Shown here piece after piece: positions 1 through 5,431 of a stretch of 5,444 bases of DNA (position 1 is its first letter; each line of letters opens with the position of its first letter). The notes under the pieces are model-generated. The model saw only the letters and a list, made by a program, of their open reading frames with translations, was not told the origin of the DNA and did not search any database. Source of the DNA: Cytophagales bacterium (GTDB taxonomy: Bacteria; Bacteroidota; Bacteroidia; Cytophagales; Cyclobacteriaceae). Both the position numbers and the translations under genes were made by a program. The stretch spans positions 1 through 5,444 of the forward strand of contig JAHEMU010000208.1 of NCBI GenBank assembly GCA_024643485.1, in the 5' to 3' direction.

Positions 1-915
1 TTTGAATCATTCTGGGTGGTATTTAGATACCCTGTTGGACCTGCCTTCCCTCAAGGAATAAATGAAGTAGGCGATTTAGATGGTATTTTTATGTATCCAA
101 GTGATGGGCAATGGTATGACGTACAGAATCTAGCTGATTTCAAAACACAAGGTTGGTTAGTGAAAGCGCAAGAAGAAACTTTTGCTTCTTCAGCTTGGTT
201 GGAGTTAACCGCCTATGAAGGTGCAATTCCTGCTGGTGAAACAGGTACTATTGATTTCAGTGTATTTGCTTCAAATTTGAATGAGTCGTTTGTTTCTGCA
301 AATATCAATATTCATTCAAATGATCCTTATAACCCAGATGAAATGGCTATGGTATCTATGTATTTGAACTTAGGACCAGTATTCAATGATGCTCCTACAT
401 CTTACACTGTAAACGAGTTGGAAACAATTAATATTAATCTTTCAGCTTATGATCGTGAAGAAGAAGCATTTACTTATACATTAGAAAACGCTCCTACTGG
501 TATGGTGTTAACGCAAACTGGTAACAATGCAGTGATTAGCTATACTCCTTATTACGATGCTTCAGGTTCATATAGTTTCTCTGTTACTGCTACAGATGCT
601 TCTGGTAATTCAAATGTGGTTTACCTTGATATTGAAGTTCTTGATACTTACATTTTAGGTAAAGAGGATTTATTAGAATCTCTGTTTGCTGTATATCCTA
701 ACCCAGTGAAGGATATGTTAAATATCATCACTAAAGAAGAAGGTTCTTATCAATTGCGAGTGATTGATAACTCGGGTAAGACTTTAATCATGACAAGTGT
801 TGAGATGGGTGTTGGACCACAATCATTGAATATTAGTAAACTTTCTGCTGGATTCTATATCCTAGAGGTTTCTGGTAACAGTGGTGTTGAGAAACAAAGA
901 ATTATTAAAAATTAA
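1..915 (+). CDS. 3' part of a secreted/surface protein with Ig-like domains and a C-terminal type IX secretion sorting domain (5' end outside window)
   Basis: The reading frame is open from base 1 (it begins Phe-Glu-Ser-Phe-Trp) to a TAA at 913-915, giving 304 visible residues. The GTG at 16 is just an internal valine, so the gene is cut by the window edge. Three parts can be seen. Residues ~60-125 look like a Hydin/ASPM-type beta-sandwich, with an 'AGETGTIDFSV' strand and the 'SANINIHSNDPYNPD' segment typical of repeats in Bacteroidota exoproteins. Residues ~128-215 look like a cadherin/Ig-like domain that ends in 'SVTATDASGNSNVVYLDIEV'. Residues ~229-304 are a type A T9SS (Por secretion) sorting domain, with 'YPNPVKDMLNI', 'LSAGFYILEV' and a basic 'KQRIIKN' end. 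From family knowledge, the protein is exported by Sec, crosses the outer membrane by T9SS, and has its tail removed as it is anchored or released. The catalytic or binding part would lie upstream and is not visible. Subtilisin-like peptidases and adhesins often carry such tails, but neither can be assigned. The sorting domain is secure; the rest is moderate. Confidence 0.9.
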   Translation, partial: FESFWVVFRYPVGPAFPQGINEVGDLDGIFMYPSDGQWYDVQNLADFKTQGWLVKAQEETFASSAWLELTAYEGAIPAGETGTIDFSVFASNLNESFVSANINIHSNDPYNPDEMAMVSMYLNLGPVFNDAPTSYTVNELETININLSAYDREEEAFTYTLENAPTGMVLTQTGNNAVISYTPYYDASGSYSFSVTATDASGNSNVVYLDIEVLDTYILGKEDLLESLFAVYPNPVKDMLNIITKEEGSYQLRVIDNSGKTLIMTSVEMGVGPQSLNISKLSAGFYILEVSGNSGVEKQRIIKN

Positions 916-925
916 ATATAAATGA

Positions 926-953
926 GAGCATGGGTATTTCGGTGCCCATGCTT
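926..953 (+). terminator. Hairpin after the T9SS protein gene (weak or non-canonical terminator)
   Basis: AGCATGGG (927-934) pairs perfectly with CCCATGCT (945-952). The stem can be extended inside by U-G, A-U and U-G pairs to a UUCG loop (938-941), and outside by a G-U pair (926/953). It starts 11 bp after the TAA of the upstream gene. The 3' side continues CATAAATTTATAAG, with no run of Ts, so it is not a textbook rho-independent terminator. It could be a weak terminator, a 3'-end stabilising stem-loop, or an attenuator in front of the lipoprotein gene. The hairpin is seen directly; its function is inferred. Confidence 0.6.
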
Positions 954-970
954 CATAAATTTATAAGATT

Positions 971-1405
971 ATGAAAAAGATACTTAATATATTATTTGTT
1001 AGTTTGGTTGTTTTCGCCACTTCCTGTAATAAAAATGAAGTTTCTCCTGAGCAGTCAATTCTAAATAAATTGAATGGTACATGGACAGTTGGAACAGGCG
1101 TTTTTGTAGATGGTGAAAATATTAGTAGTCAGTACCAAGGATTTTCTATCACATTCAATAATGATAAGGATTTGAAAGTTTATGATGTAGTAAACGGTGG
1201 TGAAGCTTTTGCCCAAGCAACCGATACTTACTCATTTACTGATGATACTTATACCGTAATTGAGAGAAAGTCGGATGGGGAAATTATCAATCTTATTTTT
1301 GACGGTAAAATTTTGAATTTATCGCTTTCTATTCTTCCTGAAGGAATTTCAGCGAGAACAGAAGGAACTTATGGTGAATTTAAATTTAACCTAGTTAAAC
1401 AATAG
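971..1405 (+). CDS. Small lipoprotein, probably lipocalin-like
   Basis: This 144-residue protein opens with a lipoprotein signal peptide: Met-Lys-Lys, a hydrophobic stretch over residues ~5-16, then the lipobox Ala-Thr-Ser-Cys with the lipidated cysteine at position 19. Residues after the cysteine are Asn-Lys-Asn-Glu. The body contains 'LNGTWTV' at residues ~34-40, the beta-strand opening seen in many Bacteroidota lipocalin-like lipoproteins. Alternating hydrophobic/polar strands follow to the C-terminus (for example 'FSITFNN', 'TYSFTDDTYTV', 'IINLIFDGKILNLSLSI'), which fits a small beta-barrel. It would be anchored to the inner or outer membrane by its lipid; the ligand is unknown. The ATG at 971 is chosen because it places the signal peptide exactly at the N-terminus. 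No Shine-Dalgarno is visible and the leader is AT-rich, as is usual in this phylum. The gene is followed by a strong terminator. It may be transcribed alone or by read-through past the hairpin at 926-953. Lipoprotein status is firm; the lipocalin fold is an inference from pattern. Confidence 0.88.
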   Translation: MKKILNILFVSLVVFATSCNKNEVSPEQSILNKLNGTWTVGTGVFVDGENISSQYQGFSITFNNDKDLKVYDVVNGGEAFAQATDTYSFTDDTYTVIERKSDGEIINLIFDGKILNLSLSILPEGISARTEGTYGEFKFNLVKQ

Positions 1406-1423
1406 ATTGATATTAAGATCAAT

Positions 1424-1454
1424 AAAAAAAGCTGCCAGTTCTGGCAGCTTTTTT
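1424..1454. terminator. Bidirectional rho-independent terminator shared by the lipoprotein and corA genes
   Basis: Seven As (1424-1430) precede GCTGCCA (1431-1437), a GTTC loop (1438-1441), TGGCAGC (1442-1448) and six Ts (1449-1454). The stem is perfect, and the A and T tracts supply a U-tail on either strand. It lies 18 bp after the TAG of the plus-strand lipoprotein gene and 3 bp beyond the TAA of the minus-strand corA gene (1458-1460). One element therefore can end both convergent transcripts and prevent antisense read-through. Confidence 0.95.
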
Positions 1455-1457
1455 ATT

Positions 1458-2507
1458 TTAAAGCCATCGGTATTTTTTAAAAAGAAAAAGAAGACCGATG
1501 CCAATCGAGGCCATCGAACCTAACAATATAAAATATCCGTATTCGTATCGTAACTCTGGCATATTATCGAAATTCATTCCGTAGATGCCTGCGATAAAGG
1601 TAAGTGGAATGAAAATAGTAGAAATAATAGTTAAAACCTGCATTACGCGGTTTGTTTTCATCGATAAATGAGTGAAATATTGCTCTTTTAGTTCATTTGT
1701 TCTTACTAATGCAAATTCAATCGTTTCCATTACTTGCTGATAATGATCGTAAATATCTCTGAAATAGCTCAAAATCTTTTCGTCCACTAGTTCATAGTCC
1801 TTGTTTTGTAATCGACCAACTACTTCTCGCAGAGGCACTATTGATGATCGAAGATTAAATAATTCAGATCTGATTTCTCTTATTTTTTTATTGTGAATTT
1901 CCTTTGGACCTGCCTGCAAGGCGATGTCTGTTGTCTCAATTAGCGTATTGAAATGATCGCAACAGGTGATGTAATGGTCAATGATGATATCCATTAAGGC
2001 ATATAATAAATAGTCGGTACCTCTATTTCGTATTTTACCTTTGCTAACTCTCAAACGCTCTCGAACAGGCTCAAAAACATCTCCAGGTTTTTCTTGAAAA
2101 GTAATTAAGTAATTCTCTCCTTGAATAAAACTAATTTGTTCTAAATCTAGCCGATGACTTCTTTTTGTAATCATTGCCATTCGCATACAAACAAATAAAT
2201 GTTGATCTGTTTCATCAATTTTAGGTCGCTGCCCCGTATTCATAATATCTTCCAAAATCAGCTTGTCAATATTAAATACAGAGCCAACCTGTTCGATAAT
2301 GGATAAGTCATGTACACCTGAAATATTATACCAAGTAATGCCTTCAGGTAAGGAACTTTTACCTAGTTTGTCCAGTGTTATGGTGGTTTCTATAAAATCC
2401 GAGCCTTTGAAAGTGATTTCTTGAATTGCTATTTCATGACTCCTCTCTTCTCCGACATAAATTAAACTACCAGGAGGTAAACCGGTTTTTTTAGCTTTTA
2501 AATTCAT
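1458..2507 (-). CDS. corA: CorA-family Mg2+/Co2+ transport protein
   Basis: This 349-residue protein is of normal CorA length. A long charged, soluble N-terminal part (residues 1 to ~285) includes a long helical region over ~185-285. Two membrane segments follow at the C-terminus, about residues 289-308 and 326-343. The family's signature Gly-Met-Asn is present at 310-312, at the end of TM1, followed by the periplasmic loop 'FDNMPELRYEYGY' with the conserved Met-Pro-Glu-Leu. The short basic tail after TM2 ('KKYRWL') also fits. From family knowledge it forms a homopentameric inner-membrane channel, gated by Mg2+ binding to the cytoplasmic funnel, that admits Mg2+ and often Co2+ or Ni2+. The exact ion is not decided by sequence; some GMN proteins prefer Zn2+ or export. 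The ATG at 2505-2507 lies only 2 bp after the TAA of the upstream peptidase gene (TAAGGATG), so translation is probably coupled. The gene ends at the shared terminator. Confidence 0.95.
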   Translation of the reverse strand: MNLKAKKTGLPPGSLIYVGEERSHEIAIQEITFKGSDFIETTITLDKLGKSSLPEGITWYNISGVHDLSIIEQVGSVFNIDKLILEDIMNTGQRPKIDETDQHLFVCMRMAMITKRSHRLDLEQISFIQGENYLITFQEKPGDVFEPVRERLRVSKGKIRNRGTDYLLYALMDIIIDHYITCCDHFNTLIETTDIALQAGPKEIHNKKIREIRSELFNLRSSIVPLREVVGRLQNKDYELVDEKILSYFRDIYDHYQQVMETIEFALVRTNELKEQYFTHLSMKTNRVMQVLTIISTIFIPLTFIAGIYGMNFDNMPELRYEYGYFILLGSMASIGIGLLFLFKKYRWL

Positions 2508-2509
2508 CC

Positions 2510-4111
2510 TTATTTTACTATTTCAAATAATAAGTTTACATCAGGGTCTAATTCAAGTTGAGTCACTTTAAAGGGTACGCTTAAAGTGAAAGTTTCAGAT
2601 TTTTTACTTATGTTCAAAGTAAACTTCTGTGTGGAATTTTCGTTTGAGATTAGCATTTCCAAAGGAAAGTTAAATGGTACTTCCTGTTTTTGTGTAATGG
2701 TAACTGCAATGGATTTTGATTTCGTCGAGTATTCCCATTTCGATTGAATTTGAGGGTGCCCGGCAGTTTTTATCCATTGATTAAAAAAACTAGTCAAATC
2801 GCTATTCGAGGCTATTTCCATATAATGTTGAAAATTGGAGGTAAGCGCATTCGAATTTTGAAAATCGCGATAATAATTTCTGATACCACCCCAGAATGCT
2901 TCATCCCCAATTTTTCGTCGTAACATATGCAAAACAAATCCTCCTTTTTGGTAGCTATTACTATTAAGTTTAGTCATATAGTCCATTTCTAGCGAATCCA
3001 AAATAGGGGTAAACCTCTTTTTACTAAATTCTATGATGGTATTTCGATCATTTTCCATGCGTGTTTTTAAGGTTTCTACTCCATAGGTATGCTCCAAATA
3101 TAAATGGGTAAAGTAGGTGGCGAATCCCTCAGAAAGCCAGACATGATGCCAATTTTTTTCAGAAACGGAATTGCCAAACCATTGATGAGCAACTTCATGG
3201 GCTATAAGATCTTCATGATCTCCTTTGCCATTAACCGATCCTTCAAAGTAAAAAATGTTAGACGCATTTTCCATTCCTCCATATCGAGTTTTTGACTGAA
3301 CATTGGCTAATTTTTCGTAGGAATAAGGTCCTATATGGCTGTCAAAATAATCTAAAACACTGACTGCATATTGATAATCACTAAATCCTTCATTCCTGTT
3401 TTGTCGATAAACCCACGATTCTATTGGGATGTTTTTATATGTACCATTTACATAGGTGGCGAAATCTGCGGCTCCAATCACCATTACCTTGGTGGCAACC
3501 TCAGCCGAAGTCCCCCAAATGGTCATTTTTGTGTCCTCGTTCAAATAACTTTCTTCAATTTTTCTCCCTGTACCAATCACCATGTAATGTGATGGAGCAA
3601 TCACTGTAAATGTCACAGTAGCCTTATCCGAAGGGTGGTCGACACTAGGCAACCAATGATGAGCACGATTTGGCCAATTGTCACCGAAAAAGGTGCGGTC
3701 ACCGTATTTGTTTTTTGAAATGACTAATCCGTCGGAAGGTGTTCCGCTATATTTAATGATGATTTCATGTGGAGTATTGATGGATTGTCCTTCGGTATTT
3801 ATTACAATCTTGTTGTTTTGTTGCTTTGCTGTTAAAAGTTTACCCTGGTAGGTAGCCGATTGAATGGTCATGCCAGAAGATCCATTTTTCTGAACCAAAT
3901 CCAATGAGATTGAAGGTTGAGGGTGTAAAAGGATATACCGAATTGTCGCGATTCCTTCAATATTATCGCTCTGGTCACTAAGCGTTAATTGAAAATTGTA
4001 ATGTTTTATATCTAATGCATCATTTTTATCATATCCATCTTGTGAATAAGCTAATGAAGGTATCAGTATAAAAAGGAAAATATAAACCAGTTTAGGATAA
4101 GAATTTCTCAT
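2510..4111 (-). CDS. Secreted M1-family zinc metallopeptidase (aminopeptidase N-like)
   Basis: The reading frame could begin at 4147, but the ATG at 4109-4111 is preferred because it puts a signal peptide at the N-terminus: Met-Arg-Asn, a hydrophobic core over residues ~8-19, then Ala-Tyr-Ser|Gln with likely cleavage after residue 23. The product is then 533 residues. The M1 hallmarks, in this numbering, are as follows. 'GGMEN' (278-282) is a variant of the GAMEN substrate-binding exopeptidase motif. 'HEVAH' (305-309) holds zinc ligands His305 and His309 and catalytic Glu306. After exactly 18 residues comes the third zinc ligand Glu328 in 'WLSEGFATYF'. Tyr387 in 'NSYQKGG' is the expected transition-state tyrosine. 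An N-terminal beta-saddle domain includes 'FFGDNWPNRAHHWLP' (residues ~141-155). The chain ends after a short beta-rich segment and lacks the large C-terminal helical domain of E. coli PepN, as in many short M1 proteins. No lipobox or T9SS tail is present, so it is probably periplasmic. Its role is to trim N-terminal residues from peptides. It is the first gene of a two-gene unit with corA. Confidence 0.94.
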   Translation of the reverse strand: MRNSYPKLVYIFLFILIPSLAYSQDGYDKNDALDIKHYNFQLTLSDQSDNIEGIATIRYILLHPQPSISLDLVQKNGSSGMTIQSATYQGKLLTAKQQNNKIVINTEGQSINTPHEIIIKYSGTPSDGLVISKNKYGDRTFFGDNWPNRAHHWLPSVDHPSDKATVTFTVIAPSHYMVIGTGRKIEESYLNEDTKMTIWGTSAEVATKVMVIGAADFATYVNGTYKNIPIESWVYRQNRNEGFSDYQYAVSVLDYFDSHIGPYSYEKLANVQSKTRYGGMENASNIFYFEGSVNGKGDHEDLIAHEVAHQWFGNSVSEKNWHHVWLSEGFATYFTHLYLEHTYGVETLKTRMENDRNTIIEFSKKRFTPILDSLEMDYMTKLNSNSYQKGGFVLHMLRRKIGDEAFWGGIRNYYRDFQNSNALTSNFQHYMEIASNSDLTSFFNQWIKTAGHPQIQSKWEYSTKSKSIAVTITQKQEVPFNFPLEMLISNENSTQKFTLNISKKSETFTLSVPFKVTQLELDPDVNLLFEIVK

Positions 4112-4194
4112 TTTATTAGATTTCTGTTGTGTACTGAAATATAACAATTAAATTCAAGTCTTTAAATTATGAAACACATTTGAATAGAAATGGG
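4112..4194. promoter_or_regulatory. Divergent intergenic region between the M1 peptidase and oxidoreductase genes
   Basis: These 83 AT-rich bp separate two genes that point away from each other, so promoters for both must lie here or just inside the genes. On the minus strand, TATATTTC (4143 down to 4136) differs at one base from the Bacteroidota -7 consensus TAnnTTTG and would start the peptidase-corA transcript about 18 nt before its ATG. On the plus strand, CACATTTG (4174-4181) also differs at one base, but it would leave almost no leader before the ATG at 4195. No well-spaced -33 TTG accompanies either, so the exact promoters are not resolved. A four-codon reading frame, ATG at 4169 to TGA at 4181-4183, precedes the oxidoreductase and may be chance. 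No operator-like inverted repeat was seen. Confidence 0.5.
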
Positions 4195-5157
4195 ATGAAT
4201 AAAATTAATTGGGGTATCATTGGTTTGGGTGGAATAGCACATAAATTCGTGCTAGACCTCCAATTGATTGAAGATGCAAATTTGTATGCTGTAGCTTCTC
4301 GAAGCTTGGAAAAAGCAGAAGAATTTGCTATTCAGTATGATGCAGATACCTTTTACGGAGATTACGAATCCCTTGTCAATGATGAGTTCGTTGACATTAT
4401 TTATATCGCCACACCCCATCACCTTCATTATCAGTGGGCAATTTGCGCACTGCAAAATGGAAAATCCGTTCTGTGCGAAAAACCTATGGGGGTAAATCGA
4501 CATCAAGTAGCCGAAATGATTGATATGGCAGTGAAAAATAAGGTGTTTTTGATGGAAGCTTTATGGACTAGATTTAACCCGGCTATAAATGAAATTGAAG
4601 ATAGAATCAAGGCAAATGAAATAGGTGATCTGAATTATCTAAATGCGGATTTTTGTTTCGATATGATTGATAGTACAAAAGATCGAGTGTTAAATATGGA
4701 TTTGGCAGGAGGCGCATTGCTAGATATAGGTATTTATCCGGTTTTCCTGGCTTATTTGTTTTTTGGTAAGCCATTGCGAGTTCGGGCTGTTGGTAGAAAA
4801 CATGAAAGTGGAGCAGATATTCAAACAGCAATATCAATGGTGTTTCCCAATGGAATGGCAAGCCTTTCTTGTGGTTTTGTTTCGAAATCAGATATGAGAG
4901 CCCATTTATATGGAACAAAAGGTAAAATTGAAATTTTCGAAAATTGGCATGAATCGGAAGGATTTTCAATTAATGATAAGGAATACCATTACCCAAAACA
5001 AGGGAGAGGATATACTTATGAAATTAAAGAATGCCATTGGTGTTTACAATCTGGGAAAATCCAAAGTGAATTGTGGTCGCACGAAAATAGCTTGGATTTG
5101 GTCGATATCTTAGATATGATCCGGGCAGAAATTGATTTGCAATACCCGTTTGAATAA
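4195..5157 (+). CDS. Gfo/Idh/MocA-family NAD(P)-dependent oxidoreductase (dihydrodiol dehydrogenase-like)
   Basis: The protein is 320 residues, normal for the family. An N-terminal Rossmann domain starts at once, with 'WGIIGLGGIA' (residues ~6-15) as the GxGxxA dinucleotide-binding loop. 'YIATPHHLHY' (~70-79) follows. The family's 'EKP' (95-97), with catalytic Lys96, lies in 'VLCEKPMGVN'. The C-terminal beta-sheet substrate domain includes 'EALWTRFNPA' (~121-130) and 'GGALLDIGIYP' (~172-182), where Asp177 and Tyr181 sit in the usual active-site helix. The EALWTRF and LLDIGIYP spacing is closest, from memory, to the dimeric dihydrodiol dehydrogenase/D-xylose dehydrogenase branch. The likely reaction is NAD(P)-linked oxidation or reduction of a sugar, inositol or dihydrodiol, but the substrate cannot be assigned. 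A TTG at 4180 would add five residues. The ATG at 4195 is preferred because it is the commoner codon and puts the first beta-strand five residues in. It is probably cytoplasmic. It stands alone, divergent from the peptidase gene, with no intrinsic terminator after it; the G-rich repeat array starts 9 bp past its stop. Confidence 0.92.
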   Translation: MNKINWGIIGLGGIAHKFVLDLQLIEDANLYAVASRSLEKAEEFAIQYDADTFYGDYESLVNDEFVDIIYIATPHHLHYQWAICALQNGKSVLCEKPMGVNRHQVAEMIDMAVKNKVFLMEALWTRFNPAINEIEDRIKANEIGDLNYLNADFCFDMIDSTKDRVLNMDLAGGALLDIGIYPVFLAYLFFGKPLRVRAVGRKHESGADIQTAISMVFPNGMASLSCGFVSKSDMRAHLYGTKGKIEIFENWHESEGFSINDKEYHYPKQGRGYTYEIKECHWCLQSGKIQSELWSHENSLDLVDILDMIRAEIDLQYPFE

Positions 5158-5166
5158 TTCCTGAAA

Positions 5167-5242
5167 AGGGATATAAGGGTGTGAGGGGATGAGGGGATAA
5201 GGGTATGAGGGGATGAGGGGATGAGGGTATAAGGGTATAAGG
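5167..5242 (+). repeat. Tandem 8-bp G-rich repeat, array 1 (9 units plus a 3-bp remnant)
   Basis: After one 9-bp unit (AGGGATATA), eight consecutive 8-bp units follow: AGGGTGTG, AGGGGATG, AGGGGATA, AGGGTATG, AGGGGATG, AGGGGATG, AGGGTATA and AGGGTATA, then AGG. Each unit is AGGG followed by a variable half of the form G/T-A/G-T-G/A, so copies differ mostly at two positions. The array contains nine runs of three or four Gs, separated by 4-6 bases, all on the + strand. It begins 9 bp after the stop codon of the oxidoreductase gene, so it probably forms the 3' untranslated region of that mRNA. Confidence 0.9.
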
Positions 5243-5257
5243 AATTGGCAAGTTCGT

Positions 5258-5285
5258 ATTTGCGATTTTCAGTATGCTCCATTTT
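5258..5285 (+). repeat. 28-bp tail repeat, copy 1
   Basis: The block beginning ATTTGCGATTTTCA and ending CTCCATTTT matches the block at 5404-5431 at 23 of 28 positions without gaps. It lies 15 bp after array 1, whereas copy 2 runs directly out of array 2. The shared order, G-rich array then tail, suggests that both are copies of one element. Confidence 0.7.
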
Positions 5286-5299
5286 GAACGCAACCCCCC

Positions 5300-5314
5300 G
5301 ACCCCGTAGGGGTC
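5300..5314. repeat. Perfect short inverted repeat (GACCCC-GTA-GGGGTC hairpin)
   Basis: GACCCC (5300-5305), loop GTA, GGGGTC (5309-5314). It follows a run of six Cs (5294-5299) and is followed by AAACC, with no T tract, so it is not a normal intrinsic terminator. C-rich/G-rich palindromes of this kind are common as small dispersed intergenic repeats in Bacteroidota genomes; that comparison is from memory. It could act as a weak transcription end or as part of a REP/MITE-like element. Confidence 0.65.
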
Positions 5315-5360
5315 AAACCTTACTAGCCGTAGAAATTGGAACCTGTTTCATTAATGGGGT

Positions 5361-5406
5361 GGTATGAGGGGATGAGGGGATAAGGGGATGAGGGTATGAG
5401 GGGATT
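5361..5406 (+). repeat. Tandem 8-bp G-rich repeat, array 2 (about 5 units plus a partial one)
   Basis: After a partial unit (GGTATG, 5361-5366) come AGGGGATG, AGGGGATA, AGGGGATG, AGGGTATG and AGGGGATT (5367-5406). These are the same unit, in the same orientation, as the array at 5167-5242. A further GGGG lies just before it at 5356-5359. The last unit merges into the second 28-bp tail. Confidence 0.88.
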
Positions 5407-5431
5407 TGCAATTTTCATTTTACTCTATTTT
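5404..5431 (+). repeat. 28-bp tail repeat, copy 2
   Basis: The block beginning ATTTGCAATTTTCA and ending CTCTATTTT matches 5258-5285 at 23 of 28 positions, in the same orientation, and joins directly onto array 2. It supports a composite repeat unit rather than two unrelated microsatellites. The window ends 13 bp later, so the far boundary of the element cannot be set. Confidence 0.7.

Noticed and set aside
956..963. TAAATTTA as a Bacteroidota -7 promoter box for the lipoprotein gene
   Set aside because: It differs from TAnnTTTG at the last base, has no TTG at the expected -33 distance, and would put the start site on or next to the ATG. AT-rich sequence gives such matches by chance.
3104..3609. 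Three plus-strand open frames (61-73 codons) inside the M1 peptidase gene
   Set aside because: They lie antisense to a peptidase with complete catalytic motifs, have no ribosome binding site, and show no recognisable protein features.
4112..4147. 12-residue N-terminal extension of the M1 peptidase from the ATG at 4147
   Set aside because: It would place a polar, uncharged-to-basic stretch before the signal peptide. The downstream ATG at 4111 gives a standard signal peptide directly at the N-terminus.
4252..4969. Two minus-strand open frames (84 and 120 codons) inside the oxidoreductase gene
   Set aside because: They are shadows of a well-supported Rossmann-fold gene. Their translations look like antisense noise, rich in Phe, Tyr, Leu and His without domain patterns.
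4910..5113. 67-codon plus-strand open frame overlapping the end of the oxidoreductase in another frame
   Set aside because: The oxidoreductase reading frame continues intact with family features to 5157, so no frameshift is needed and this frame is incidental.
5016..5293. Two overlapping minus-strand open frames (88 and 89 codons) with Ser-Pro-His-Thr-Leu-Ile-Pro-like octapeptide repeats
   Set aside because: The octapeptide arises because three 8-bp units are 24 bp, so every frame through the array looks repetitive. Both frames overlap the end of the oxidoreductase gene, and they give low-complexity products with no start signal or family match.
5167..5431. Possible CRISPR array
   Set aside because: The units are only 8 bp, directly tandem, with no unique spacers of 25-40 bp. 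The two tails are separated by a single long stretch, and no cas gene is present.
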